A DNA stretch of 64,000 bases from Rhizomicrobium palustre. Lineage in GTDB: Bacteria > Pseudomonadota > Alphaproteobacteria > Micropepsales > Micropepsaceae. The notes beneath the pieces were generated by a model, which was not told where the DNA came from, did not search any database, and saw only the letters and a list, made by a program, of their open reading frames with translations. A program made the position numbers and the translations under genes. Of this stretch, positions 33,388 to 42,449 are shown piece after piece (position 1 is the stretch's first letter; every line of letters begins with the position of its first letter). The stretch covers positions 2,480,139 to 2,544,138 of the forward strand of contig NZ_JAASRM010000001.1 in NCBI RefSeq assembly GCF_011761565.1, read 5' to 3'.

Positions 33388-33738
33388 TTAGCGCGCGACT
33401 TCCGCCCAGCAGTCGTCATTCTCATAAACGCGCACGCGTGCCGCAACGGGCAGGCGCGCGAGGAACCAGCCAGCGATGATTTCGGCGGTGGGATTTTCCA
33501 GGCCGGGAACCTCGTTCAGCAGCTTATGATCAACCTGCTTCAGCAGCGGGGCGATATAGCCATCGATCTCGCCAAAATCCTTGACGAAGCCGCGTTCGTC
33601 CACGGTGCCCGTAAGGACAATTTCAACACGGTAATTATGGCCATGCAGATTGCGGCAGCGATGGCCTTCGGGAACCTTCGGCAGGAAATGGGCGGATTCG
33701 AAGCGGTAGGTGCGGCCGATGGTAAGAATGTCGGACAT
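33388..33738 (-). CDS. queD: 6-carboxy-5,6,7,8-tetrahydropterin synthase
   Basis: Zinc enzyme in the queuosine/7-deazaguanine pathway, 116 aa as usual. Zinc histidines occur in RFESAHFLP and LHGHNY, and the catalytic Cys in HRCRNLHGHNYRVE. C-terminal LENPTAEIIAGWF is also typical. A 6-pyruvoyl-tetrahydropterin synthase is the related alternative, but the short length and bacterial context favour QueD. No other que genes lie in the window. ATG 33738. Confidence 0.9.
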   Translation of the reverse strand: MSDILTIGRTYRFESAHFLPKVPEGHRCRNLHGHNYRVEIVLTGTVDERGFVKDFGEIDGYIAPLLKQVDHKLLNEVPGLENPTAEIIAGWFLARLPVAARVRVYENDDCWAEVAR

Positions 33739-33863
33739 GGAGAAGCGGGCTTTCGTGTCGTAAACAAGGGCCTTTTATAGGGACTGAACGAACAAATCCA
33801 CTATCGCGCGCCCCGTCGCGTTGCTAGCGTTTAAGACGCAAGGCAAAATTGTGGAAGCGTTGG

Positions 33864-35405
33864 ATGACTGTCGCTGTTCCGGTCCGCCACAGCAACGGAT
33901 GGCTGTGGCTTGCCTTTCTGCTCGCTGCTGGGCTGATCGCGGGTAATTTCGTGGTTTATGACGGTGCGGATGACCGCTCCTACGTCCTGGGGGCGGAGGC
34001 ATGGCTGAAGCATTTTCCCGCGCTCGGCAGCGATCATTGGGCAACCCGCCACACCGTAGTTCTACCGGTGGCCTTTTGCCTCTGGTTGTTTGGCCGCCAG
34101 GAATGGGTGCTGCCGCTTTCCAGCCTCGCGTTCTTCGCTGGTTTTCTCTGGCTGAATTTTCATTTCGCGGCGAAATATCTTGGCAAGCGCCCCGCCGCCG
34201 TGTTGGCCATGCTCATCGCTTCCACGCCGGTCTTTGTGGTACAGGCGAGCTACATCAATAACGACATTGTGGAAGTTTTCTTCGCCTCCGCTTCCTTCTG
34301 GCTGTTTGTCGCCGGTTCGGAGCAATCACGCAAAAGGCTGCTTTTTGCATCGGGCATCGCGGCGGGACTGGCCTTTCTCACCCGCGAAACCAGTGCGGTG
34401 CTGATCCTGTTCTATGGCGTGTGCTTCCTTCTTGATCCGCGCCCCAAACGCCGCGCCTACCTTTTTCTCGCGCTCGGATTTGCCGCGCCAATCCTGCTGG
34501 AAATGGTGTTCTTCTGGGTGATGAGCGGGAATTTTCTCTATCGCTGGCGGCTCGATGCCGGGCATGATCAGGTCAGCCGCCTGGAAGAGCTGCGCCTTAA
34601 ATCCAAGGCAGGCCACGCGCTGGACAGGCAAGGCAATCTCTCTGTCAGCCTCTGGGCTGATCCCTTTCTGATGCTCTTCGCCAGCCAGAAATATGCGGCC
34701 CTGTTTTATCTCGCCATTCCCGCCGCGCTCTGGAGCTTTCGCACGAAACATTTTCCCGAATGGCAATCGGATACGCTGCGGCGTCTGGCGCGACTGTGCC
34801 TGTTGTGGATTGTGTTTCTGGCGCTCGCTTTTCCGATCCTCTATCTGGTGCCGCGCTATTATGTGGTGCCGGCCTGGGCGGGGCTGGTGTTGATCGCTTA
34901 TTTCTTTCACCGCCTTTTGCCCTCGCGCTGGGCTGTTGCCGCCATTGCGCTCCTGGTCGCGGGTAATGCGCTGTCGCTATATCTTGAGAACACCAATCCG
35001 CGCTTTGCTGAAAAGGCATTGGTGACATGGCTTCAAGCGCATCCAGGCGCCCGCGTTCGCCTCGACCCGGATATGGCGCGGCGGGCTGATGTCCTCTTGC
35101 GCTTTGCAATTCTTCAAACGCGCGTGGCGGCCGGCCCGCCGGACGTGGGTGACATCTACGTCTACAGCAAGCGCAATCTCGAACTCTGCAAAAGTGCAGG
35201 GCAATGCAAAGGCACCGCCTATACCCCGCATGCCGATTGGCAAAAGCTCGGCAGCATCACCGCCAAGCCGCGCGCCATCGGAACGGTGTTGCGCGCGGTT
35301 AAGCTCGCCGCGTTCATCCCGCCGCAAATTATGGAGAAGATTGAAAGCCCATCGCCGGGGATCGTGATCTATCGCCTGCCTCAGCCGAACTTGCCGGCGC
35401 GATAA
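33864..35405 (+). CDS. GT-C fold glycosyltransferase-like membrane protein (GT39/ArnT type)
   Basis: Multi-pass protein of 513 aa with about 11-12 hydrophobic helices. The first periplasmic loop contains the Asp-rich motif DGADDRSYVLGAEAWLKHFP, typical of polyprenyl-phosphate-sugar-dependent GT-C enzymes, and later LTRETSAVLILFYG. The C-terminal 150 residues form a soluble domain with two cysteines (LELCKSAGQCKG). Acceptor unknown (protein, lipid or glycan). ATG 33864 is preferred over TTG 33849. It overlaps the convergent pirin gene by 25 bp. Confidence 0.75.
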   Translation: MTVAVPVRHSNGWLWLAFLLAAGLIAGNFVVYDGADDRSYVLGAEAWLKHFPALGSDHWATRHTVVLPVAFCLWLFGRQEWVLPLSSLAFFAGFLWLNFHFAAKYLGKRPAAVLAMLIASTPVFVVQASYINNDIVEVFFASASFWLFVAGSEQSRKRLLFASGIAAGLAFLTRETSAVLILFYGVCFLLDPRPKRRAYLFLALGFAAPILLEMVFFWVMSGNFLYRWRLDAGHDQVSRLEELRLKSKAGHALDRQGNLSVSLWADPFLMLFASQKYAALFYLAIPAALWSFRTKHFPEWQSDTLRRLARLCLLWIVFLALAFPILYLVPRYYVVPAWAGLVLIAYFFHRLLPSRWAVAAIALLVAGNALSLYLENTNPRFAEKALVTWLQAHPGARVRLDPDMARRADVLLRFAILQTRVAAGPPDVGDIYVYSKRNLELCKSAGQCKGTAYTPHADWQKLGSITAKPRAIGTVLRAVKLAAFIPPQIMEKIESPSPGIVIYRLPQPNLPAR

Positions 35406-36223
35406 TCGTCGATGGCTTGCTGAATTTCGGCGGAGGTGTTCATCACAAATGGCCCATAGGCCACCACCGGCTCATTCAAGGGCTCGGCATGGCCGAAAAG
35501 GATCAGACTGTCCTCGCCTGCGAAAATTTCCACCGCATCGCCCGAGGTCAACTCCACAAGGTTGAACTTATCGGCTTTGGTGCCGTCCACTGAAATTGAT
35601 CCGCGCACGACGTAGAGAAACACATCGCGGTCTTTAAGACCGTCGAAATAGGCGCCCGCCCCGGTGGTGAGCCGCACCACGCTCATGAAGACGCCGGTCA
35701 GCGTTTCGAACGGACCTGTGCGGCCCATATATTCGCCCGATAAAAGCTGCACCGAGGCGCCTTCATCCTCGATTACCGGAAGGGCTTCAACTTGCAGACC
35801 GGTATAACGCGGCGTGGTCATTTTCAGACGCGCGGGCAGGTTCACCCAGAGCTGCAAAATCTCCATCGCCCCGCCGCTTTTCTTGAAGCTCTCGGGCGAG
35901 ACTTCTTCATGGATGAGGCCTGAGCCCGTCGTCATCCACTGCACGCCGCCCGGGCCGATGATGCTTTCATGGCCACCCGTATCTTTATGCGCGAGTTCGC
36001 CTTCCAGGATGAAGGTGACGGTTTCAAAGCCGCGATGGGGATGCGGGCCGAAGGGCAGGCCATGCGAATTCGGTGGATAGACCTGGGGCCCGTGATGATT
36101 GAGGAACAGGAAGGCGCCGAGTCGATCAAGCTTCGGCCCCGGTACTGGACGGCGGGTGACAAGATCGCCGATATCGTCGCGCAAGGCAGGATGCAAACGG
36201 GCGATACGGCGAAGTTCGGTCAC
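35381..36223 (-). CDS. pirin family protein
   Basis: Bicupin of 280 aa. N-terminal cupin with metal ligands in GPHPHRGFETVTFILEGE and HEEVSPE, followed by the pirin C-terminal domain (GPFETLTGVFMSVVRLTTGA). Bacterial pirins are quercetin dioxygenase-like or regulatory; the role here is open. Normal length. It is divergently arranged to the phytase-like gene and overlaps the glycosyltransferase 3' end. Confidence 0.92.
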   Translation of the reverse strand: MTELRRIARLHPALRDDIGDLVTRRPVPGPKLDRLGAFLFLNHHGPQVYPPNSHGLPFGPHPHRGFETVTFILEGELAHKDTGGHESIIGPGGVQWMTTGSGLIHEEVSPESFKKSGGAMEILQLWVNLPARLKMTTPRYTGLQVEALPVIEDEGASVQLLSGEYMGRTGPFETLTGVFMSVVRLTTGAGAYFDGLKDRDVFLYVVRGSISVDGTKADKFNLVELTSGDAVEIFAGEDSLILFGHAEPLNEPVVAYGPFVMNTSAEIQQAIDDYRAGKFG

Positions 36224-36309
36224 GGCAAAACTCCATTACAAATCCGCCGTATACTGCAATCAACCCGTCATATCGCGCTAGCACTATCGCGCTCTCTCGG
36301 GAGGGATTC

Positions 36310-37608
36310 ATGCAGAAGTGGGTTTTTGCGGTGGCGATGTTGGGCTGTGTCAGCATCGGCGCGCATGCAACCCCGGTGCAGACCGGCGGAATCGCAATCC
36401 CTGGTGCCATGAGCGACGGCACGGGCACCTCCGCCAATGACGGCCGTCTCGGCTTTTTCTCCGATCTTTATTACGACGCCAAGCGTAATGAATGGTGGGC
36501 GCTGTCGGACCGCGGGCCTGGTGGCGGAACTATTCCATTTGAGACCCGCGTAGTGCGTTTCACCCTCGACATCAATAAAGCGACCGGCGCCATCGCCAAT
36601 TTTCGCCCTGTGGAAGTGGTGAAGTTCAAAGATCACGGCGGGGCTTTCAACGGTATCGCGCCGAAACCGAAGAATGTGCAGGGCCTGTCGCTCGATCCTG
36701 AAGGTTTTGTTGTGGCGCCAAACGGCAGCTTCTATGTTTCGGATGAATACGGACCTTCGGTGCTGGAATTCACCCGCCAGGGCGAGCTTATGCGCCGCTT
36801 CGAAACACCCGCCAATATCATCCCGCGTAACGCTGCGGGGGAACCCAACTTCGCCGATGACAAAGGCAATGTCGCGGGGCGTCGGTCTAATCGCGGTTTT
36901 GAAGGCCTCGCCATCACACCGGATGGAAAGTTCCTCTTTGCCATTCTGCAAAGCGCCATGCTGGACGAAGGCGGCAAAGAAGGCTCCACCAACCGTCTTG
37001 TGAAATTCGACACAAAGACCGGCAAGGCGGTGGCGCAATATGCTTATGAGATGGATAGAGCGGGGCAGGGGCGCGGCGTCTCGGCGCTGGTGGCGCTGAA
37101 CGATCATCAGTTCCTGGTCTTGGAGCGTAACAACCGCGGCGTGGGAGTCGGGGCTGAACTTAATCCGCCCGATAAGCGTGTCTATAAGATCGACGTCGGG
37201 GGCGCGACGGACATTTCGGGCAAGATGATCTCGCAGCATTTGGCATTTGAGCCCGCGACCAAATCACTTTGGCTTGATCTATCCAAGGCGCGTGTGCCGG
37301 GGCTTTACGGCAAAACACCGGAGAAGATCGAGGGGCTCGCTTTCGGCCCAAAACTAAAAGACGGATCCACGCTGTTGCTCGCGGGCACAGATAATGATTT
37401 CAGCGTTTCACAGAACGGTTCCGGCACGCAGTTCGATGTCTATTTCAAGCTCGATGAGGCGGACCCGGATGAAAGCGCCATTCAATGCCCGCTGGATCAG
37501 AAAACCGGCTGCACGCGGGTGAAGGACAATACGCCCGCCGAGCTTTCACCGGGCTACACGCTGCTGCCCGGCATTCTCTTCGCATTCAAGGTGGTGGCGG
37601 GGGAGTAA
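36310..37608 (+). CDS. exported phytase-like esterase (PF13449 type)
   Basis: 432-aa secreted protein with signal peptide MQKWVFAVAMLGCVSIGAHA. A beta-propeller-like body carries SDLYYDAKRNEWWALSDRGPGGG, GLSLDPEGFVVAPNGSFYVS with DEYGP, and NRGFEGLAITPDGKFLFAIL, the signatures of the esterase-like activity of phytase family. A C-terminal pair of cysteines (IQCPLDQKTGC) probably forms a disulfide. Substrate uncertain (phosphate esters or a lactone). Its stop is 3 nt from the convergent rpoH stop. Confidence 0.85.
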   Translation: MQKWVFAVAMLGCVSIGAHATPVQTGGIAIPGAMSDGTGTSANDGRLGFFSDLYYDAKRNEWWALSDRGPGGGTIPFETRVVRFTLDINKATGAIANFRPVEVVKFKDHGGAFNGIAPKPKNVQGLSLDPEGFVVAPNGSFYVSDEYGPSVLEFTRQGELMRRFETPANIIPRNAAGEPNFADDKGNVAGRRSNRGFEGLAITPDGKFLFAILQSAMLDEGGKEGSTNRLVKFDTKTGKAVAQYAYEMDRAGQGRGVSALVALNDHQFLVLERNNRGVGVGAELNPPDKRVYKIDVGGATDISGKMISQHLAFEPATKSLWLDLSKARVPGLYGKTPEKIEGLAFGPKLKDGSTLLLAGTDNDFSVSQNGSGTQFDVYFKLDEADPDESAIQCPLDQKTGCTRVKDNTPAELSPGYTLLPGILFAFKVVAGE

Positions 37609-37611
37609 GAG

Positions 37612-38511
37612 TTACTCCACCCGGCTTTCGATCACCGCTAAACGCTTGTCGCGCAGGGCGTTCTTCATCGATTTCTGCAGGCGGTCGAAGGCGCGCACTT
37701 CGATCTGGCGCACGCGTTCGCGGGAAATGCCGAACTTATGGCTCAGCTCTTCCAGCGTGGCGGGCTCGTCCTGCAGGCGGCGGGCATAGATGATCTCGCG
37801 CTCGCGTTCCGGCAGCTCGCCAAGGGCGGCGGTGAGAAGCTCTTTTCTCTCATCCACCTCTTCCTTCTCGGCCATGCGGGTTTCCTGGTCGAGAGTCTCG
37901 TCCGGGAGCCAATCCTGCCATTCGCTTTCGGAATCCGAGCGCAAGGGCGCGTTGAGCGAGGAATCTGGCGCCGAGAGGCGGCGGTTCATCGACACGACTT
38001 CGGCTTCGGGCACGCCAAGCTGATCGGCCAGGGTTGCCAAATGCTCGGGCGTCAGATCGCCTTCCTCGATGGCGTTGATCTTGCTCTTGGCCTTCCTCAG
38101 ATTGAAGAATAGCTTCTTCTGGTCCGAGGTGGTGCCGATCTTCACCAGGCTCCACGAGCGCAGGATGAATTCCTGGATCGAAGCTCGGATCCACCACATG
38201 GCATAGGTCGCAAGGCGGAAGCCGCGTTCGGGGTCGAAGCGCTTGACGGCCTGCATCAAGCCGACATTGCCTTCGGCGATAATTTCAGAGGTCGGGAGGC
38301 CGTAGCCGCGATAGCCCATGGCGATCTTAGCGACCAAGCGCAGATGGCTGGTCACCAGGCGGTGCGCGGCTTCAGGATCTTCATGCGAGCGCCAACGTTT
38401 GGCCAGCATGTACTCCTCTTCCGGCGCCAGAAGTGGAAACTTCCGGATTTCCGAAAGGTACCGCGATAGGCCGCTTTCGCCAGCGAGGGCGGGAAGCGCT
38501 CTACTGCTCAT
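37612..38511 (-). CDS. rpoH: RNA polymerase heat-shock sigma factor RpoH
   Basis: Alternative sigma-32 factor, 299 aa. Region 2 has LRLVAKIAMGYRGYGLPTSE and FRLATYAMWWIRASIQEFIL; the RpoH box is QKKLFFNLRKAK; region 4 has LEELSHKFGISRERVRQIEV. The RpoH box separates it from RpoD and from stress sigma factors. Directs heat-shock gene transcription. It is expressed alone on the minus strand; regulation by mRNA folding or FtsH/DnaK is known for the family but cannot be seen here. Confidence 0.95.
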   Translation of the reverse strand: MSSRALPALAGESGLSRYLSEIRKFPLLAPEEEYMLAKRWRSHEDPEAAHRLVTSHLRLVAKIAMGYRGYGLPTSEIIAEGNVGLMQAVKRFDPERGFRLATYAMWWIRASIQEFILRSWSLVKIGTTSDQKKLFFNLRKAKSKINAIEEGDLTPEHLATLADQLGVPEAEVVSMNRRLSAPDSSLNAPLRSDSESEWQDWLPDETLDQETRMAEKEEVDERKELLTAALGELPEREREIIYARRLQDEPATLEELSHKFGISRERVRQIEVRAFDRLQKSMKNALRDKRLAVIESRVE

Positions 38512-38694
38512 ATTCCCCGTTCCTTAGCCGGTCCAACGATCTCCGGCTTTTTATAGACTATAGGTTTGTGAGGGCGGGATAAAGTGAACGCTGGCTCATC
38601 TGGCCCCCTCACGGCAACGTTCGGACCAGATGTAGGCGTCAACTTCGCTATTTCAAGTCCCCGCTAGGGGAGCGCTGCCCCAGAGGAAATCTGG

Positions 38695-39159
38695 TCAGCT
38701 ACCCGCCTGCATTTGTCCCGTGAGGACAAGGGAATGATAGCGGGCCAGCATATCGGGCTCATCAATGGAGCCGTGATAATGCTGCTGGCGCCAGGCGCCG
38801 CCCCGCCAGTTGTAAAACCGCGAGGTGCGGATTTCGAATTCCAGGCTCGCCTGCTGGCTGCGCAAGATGCCGCGCTCAACCCCGAATGCCAGGAAGGCAT
38901 TATTGGCGCGCTGCAGGGTGAAATCCTGAAACTGCACCATCACGCCCGCGGGGCCCGAGAAGATTTGCTCATAAAGGCCGCGGATGCCCTCCCAGCCACG
39001 CCGAAGGCCGCCCAGCGGGTGATACATCGAGGCGTCAGGGCCCGCATCCCAGTTGCGCTCCATCAGAACCATGTCATGGCTGTTGAAGGCGCGATAATAT
39101 TCGTTCAGCGCCCCTTCGGGTTGGCGCAGGTCAATATCCGCATCGCCTGTTATCAGCAT
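38695..39159 (-). CDS. SnoaL/NTF2-like protein
   Basis: 154-aa cone-shaped alpha/beta fold candidate. Begins MLITGDADIDLRQPEGALNE, followed by YYRAFNSHDMVLMERNWD and HPLGGLRRGWEGIRGLYEQI, typical of SnoaL-like/DUF4440 proteins. ATG 39159 is chosen with an AGGA ribosome site; the longer frame to 39294 overlaps the end of the pseudouridine synthase and has no fold signal. It lies 31 nt behind that gene on the same strand. Enzymatic role unknown. Confidence 0.75.
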   Translation of the reverse strand: MLITGDADIDLRQPEGALNEYYRAFNSHDMVLMERNWDAGPDASMYHPLGGLRRGWEGIRGLYEQIFSGPAGVMVQFQDFTLQRANNAFLAFGVERGILRSQQASLEFEIRTSRFYNWRGGAWRQQHYHGSIDEPDMLARYHSLVLTGQMQAGS

Positions 39160-39190
39160 CGCCGTTCCTGTTGCCCGCCAAAAATGGGAT

Positions 39191-40195
39191 TCACAAGCAG
39201 CGCAGCGCCGCGAGCAAGTGCTCCATGTCTTCTGGGTAAACGGATTCGAAACGCAGGGTCTTGTGCAAGCTCGGATGCTGGAAGCCCAACACAAAGGCGT
39301 GCAGCGCCTGGCGGGGAAAATCCATCACGGTTTTATAGGCTTCTTCCTGTTCCGGCGTTTTGGCGCGCGGCGCTTGGCGCGCTTTTCCGTAAGTCGGGTC
39401 CCCAATCAGGGGGTGGCCAAGATGGGTGAGGTGGACGCGGATCTGATGTGTGCGTCCGGTCTCCAAGCGACATTCGATCAGCGAGGCGAGGGGGCGCGTT
39501 TTTTCGCCAAAGCGTTCTTCGACACGATAGCGCGTGCGCGCTTCCTTGCCGCCGGTGCGCATCACGCCCATGCGTTTGCGGTCGTAAGGATTGCGCCCGA
39601 TCTGGGTTTCGATGCGCCCTTCACCGAGCCTGGGCGAGCCCCAGACAATGGCGTGATAGGCGCGCTCGATGGTGTGGTTGGCGAACTGCTTGCCGAGCGA
39701 GGTCATGGCCCGCTCATTCTTGGCGGCGACCAGAAGCCCGCTGGTATCCTTGTCCAGGCGGTGAACAATACCGGGGCGCATCTCGCCGCCCACGCCTTGG
39801 AGCGAGGAGCCGCAATGGGCAATTAGCGCGTTCACCAGCGTCCCGTCGGGGTTCCCGGCTGCCGGATGGACCACAAGGCCAGCCTGCTTGTCGATCACGA
39901 TGACATCGTCGTCTTCGTAAACCACGCTGAGCGGGATATCCTGGCCGATGGGTTCGGCAGGAATGGCCGCAGGCGGGTCGATTTTGTACAGCTCGCCCGG
40001 TTTGACCCTGTGATTGGCGTCTTTTATCGTAGTGTCACCGCGAGTCACGCGGCCTTCATCGATCAATTGGCGCAGACGGGAGCGGCTCATTTCCGGGCAG
40101 GCAGCGGCTAGAAAGCGATCCAGGCGCTCGCCCAAATTGCCGTCCGGAACGGTGAGTTCCCGATAACCTGCGGAGGAAAAAGTGTCTGAACCCAT
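39191..40195 (-). CDS. RluD-type RNA pseudouridine synthase
   Basis: Modifies uridines of 23S rRNA. From ATG 40195 it has 334 aa with an N-terminal S4 RNA-binding domain (LGERLDRFLAAACPEMSRS, RLRQLIDEGRVTRG) and the RluA/RluD catalytic core with Asp in IVHRLDKDTSGLLV, then RTHQIRVHLTHLGHPLIGD. Its start overlaps by 14 bp the start of the divergent membrane-protein gene, so the two 5' ends share bases. Upstream in-frame ATGs up to 40285 add a non-conserved leader inside the neighbour gene. Confidence 0.92.
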   Translation of the reverse strand: MGSDTFSSAGYRELTVPDGNLGERLDRFLAAACPEMSRSRLRQLIDEGRVTRGDTTIKDANHRVKPGELYKIDPPAAIPAEPIGQDIPLSVVYEDDDVIVIDKQAGLVVHPAAGNPDGTLVNALIAHCGSSLQGVGGEMRPGIVHRLDKDTSGLLVAAKNERAMTSLGKQFANHTIERAYHAIVWGSPRLGEGRIETQIGRNPYDRKRMGVMRTGGKEARTRYRVEERFGEKTRPLASLIECRLETGRTHQIRVHLTHLGHPLIGDPTYGKARQAPRAKTPEQEEAYKTVMDFPRQALHAFVLGFQHPSLHKTLRFESVYPEDMEHLLAALRCL

Positions 40196-40523
40196 CGAAT
40201 CTTCTGCTGCCGGAGATACAGCGGCCAATAACCGCCTCATGCTGAACGTCGTCATAGGGCTTGGCGTGGTGATTGTCATCGTCATCGGCGTGATGATCTA
40301 TGGGATCACCGCCGGCTGGGGCAAACATGCGGCCCCCGCCGCCGCTGCGGCTAAAAAGCCGGTCTCCATGTCGCTCGCGCCGGGCTACCGCATTCTGTCC
40401 AGCGACACCCAGCCGGGCCGCCTGATCCTGCATGTGCGCTCCGACACGGTGGATGAGATCGACATTATCGACCTCAACGACGGGCGCATCATCAGCCAGA
40501 TCCACGCCGACGCCCCGAAATAG
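40182..40523 (+). CDS. small single-pass membrane protein (DUF6476-like)
   Basis: 113-aa product from GTG 40182 with ribosome site CGGAGGAAAA. One helix (LMLNVVIGLGVVIVIVIGVM), an Ala-rich linker, then a small beta domain ending DIIDLNDGRIISQIHADAP. Small proteins of this layout divergent from rluD-type genes are common in Alphaproteobacteria; I remember them as DUF6476 but cannot verify. The M67 peptidase gene starts 5 nt later. Function unknown. Confidence 0.65.
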   Translation: MSEPIESSAAGDTAANNRLMLNVVIGLGVVIVIVIGVMIYGITAGWGKHAAPAAAAAKKPVSMSLAPGYRILSSDTQPGRLILHVRSDTVDEIDIIDLNDGRIISQIHADAPK

Positions 40524-40527
40524 CGCT

Positions 40528-40941
40528 TTGCTGATCCTGCCCGCCCCTCTCAAAACCCAGCTATTCGTGCTGGCGCGCACCGCCCATCCCCGTGAATGCT
40601 GCGGGCTTTTGGAAGGTGTGCGGGAGGGGGAGGCGGTACGGGTAACGGCGCTTTACCCGTCCCCAAACCTGTCGCCGACTCCCGAAACCGCCTTCGAGAT
40701 CGACCCAGCGCTACATTTCGCTCTCCAGCGGAATCTGCGCGGCACGGGGCGGTCGGTTGTAGGCTGTTACCATTCCCACCCTACGGGAAAAGCTGAGCCT
40801 TCCCCCCGCGACCGTGCGAACGGCTGTGAAGCGGGCTGGATTTGGGTTATCCTTGCCACCGGTGTCATAATCGAAGGGGCACCGTCCCTGGGGGCATTCC
40901 TGGCCCCTGGTTTCGAGCTCCAGGCCATAGCAACCACATAA
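40528..40941 (+). CDS. M67/JAMM family metallopeptidase-like protein
   Basis: 137-aa Mov34/MPN/PAD-1 type protein. The JAMM zinc motif is complete: Glu in RECCGLLEGV, then YHSHPTGKAEPSPRD giving H-S-H, S and D. Bacterial members remove tags from sulfur-carrier or ubiquitin-like proteins, or cut cysteine/molybdenum cofactor precursors. Start is probably TTG 40528 (LLILPAPLKTQ), 5 nt after the previous stop; no ATG fits. No ThiS/MoaD-like partner gene is adjacent. Confidence 0.8.
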   Translation: MLILPAPLKTQLFVLARTAHPRECCGLLEGVREGEAVRVTALYPSPNLSPTPETAFEIDPALHFALQRNLRGTGRSVVGCYHSHPTGKAEPSPRDRANGCEAGWIWVILATGVIIEGAPSLGAFLAPGFELQAIATT

Positions 40942-40962
40942 AAAGCGTTCCGGAGGAGTCCC

Positions 40963-42276
40963 ATGAAGCTGCGCCATCTTCTTTTGGCCGCGAGCCTGTT
41001 GTCGCCCGTTCTTGGCGCGCCCGCCTATGCGGCGGTGATTGGCCAGAACGTCCCGGCCGAGGCGATCACGGCCGCGCGCATCGCCGCTCTTCCTGCCGAT
41101 CAGCAAAAGGCGTGGCGGGATTATCTCGCCCGCTCCGAGGCGCAGAAGAAAGCCGATAAGGCCGCACTCGCCGCTGAACGCGAAGGCCTCACCCAGTTTC
41201 CCGAACAGTCGCACGGCCATGGTCACGACAATTCCATGCCGCTCGACAAAGACATCTCCTGGTATGCCAGCGCTGAAGCCAAGCATATCGGCGACAATAT
41301 CGTCTCCTTTCAGACGCCCGCTGGTGGCTGGGGCAAGAATGCGGACCGCGCTGGTCCTCTGCGCCTGAAGGGTCAAGCCTATGTCACTAACAATCTCTCC
41401 GGCTATTTGACCGAGAATGATTTCGACGCGCCGGTGGAGCCGGATTGGAATTACGTCGGCACCTTCGACAACAACGCCACCGATACCGAAATGCATTTCC
41501 TGGCGAAGCTCGCCAAAGCGCTGCCGGGCAAAGAGGGCAATGCTTATCGCGCAAGCTTCATCAAGGGGCTGAAATACATTCTGGCAGCGCAGTTTCCCAA
41601 CGGCGGCTGGCCACAAGTCTGGCCGCTTGAAGGCGGCTATCACGACGCCATCACCTATAATGACAATGCGGTTTCCGAGGCCGCTGCGGTGATGACCGAT
41701 GTGTCTGAAAATAAGGATGGCGATTTCGATTTTGTCCCCGCCGCCTTGCGCGATGCCGCCGCCCAATCTGCTGCCAAAGCGCTGGAGGTGATCCTGGCGA
41801 CGCAGGTCAGCGTCCAGGGCAAGCCCGCCATCTGGGGCCAGCAGCATGACGCGCTGACTTTAAAACCCTGCTCGGCGCGCAATTTCGAGCCGCCCGCGCT
41901 CGCCTCAGACGAAAGCGCCGCGCTGCTGGTCTATCTGATGAGCCTGCCGAACCCGAGCCTGAAGCTGCAGGCCGCGATCCATTCCGGCATGGCGTTCCTG
42001 GCCGAGCACACCATCACCAACATTTCGATTACCGGAAAATCTGATCCCGGCGGCAAGCACGCCGTGATCAAGGATGGCTCCAAGCCGATCTGGGCGCGCT
42101 ATTACGATGCGGCGACCGGCACGCCCGTTTTCGGCGAGCGCGACAAGAGCCTGCATGACAGCATGAACGATCTCTCCGAGGAACGCCGAAACGGCTATTC
42201 CTGGTATGTGTCGAGCCCGGAAAAGGCGATCCAGGCCTATATGAGCTGGTCCAGCGCGCATCAGGCGAAGAATTAG
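40963..42276 (+). CDS. pectate lyase, PL10 family
   Basis: Secreted 437-aa polysaccharide lyase acting on polygalacturonate by beta-elimination. Signal peptide MKLRHLLLAASLLSPVLG. The N-terminal 75 residues form an Ala/Lys-rich helical extension; the alpha/alpha toroid catalytic domain follows, with VSFQTPAGGWGKNADR, TFDNNATDTEMHFLA, FPNGGWPQVWPLEGGYHDAI and ARYYDAATGTPVFGERD (Asp/Arg region). Ribosome site GGAGG. Supports the view that this organism degrades plant polysaccharides. Stands alone, not in the glycan locus. Confidence 0.9.
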   Translation: MKLRHLLLAASLLSPVLGAPAYAAVIGQNVPAEAITAARIAALPADQQKAWRDYLARSEAQKKADKAALAAEREGLTQFPEQSHGHGHDNSMPLDKDISWYASAEAKHIGDNIVSFQTPAGGWGKNADRAGPLRLKGQAYVTNNLSGYLTENDFDAPVEPDWNYVGTFDNNATDTEMHFLAKLAKALPGKEGNAYRASFIKGLKYILAAQFPNGGWPQVWPLEGGYHDAITYNDNAVSEAAAVMTDVSENKDGDFDFVPAALRDAAAQSAAKALEVILATQVSVQGKPAIWGQQHDALTLKPCSARNFEPPALASDESAALLVYLMSLPNPSLKLQAAIHSGMAFLAEHTITNISITGKSDPGGKHAVIKDGSKPIWARYYDAATGTPVFGERDKSLHDSMNDLSEERRNGYSWYVSSPEKAIQAYMSWSSAHQAKN

Positions 42277-42374
42277 GCCGAGGGGAGGGGCTTTCCCGGG
42301 GTTTTGGTTCAGTCGCGACCGATCTGCCGCTTGCGCCCGGACGCGGCCCCCCGTATAAGCCACCCCCTCCGCTT

Positions 42375-42449
42375 GCTCCCATCGTCTAGCGGTCAGGACG
42401 CGGCCCTCTCAAGGCTGAAACACGAGTTCGATTCTCGTTGGGAGCGCCA
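42375..42449 (+). tRNA. tRNA-Glu (anticodon CTC)
   Basis: Complete cloverleaf: acceptor GCTCCCA pairs with TGGGAGC, D arm GTCT/GGAC, anticodon stem with loop CTCTCAA (anticodon CTC, reads GAG), T arm ACGAG-TTCGATT-CTCGT, discriminator G and an encoded CCA (42447-42449). The DNA behind it becomes gene-poor and carries an excisionase-like gene, so it may be an integration site. Confidence 0.95.
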
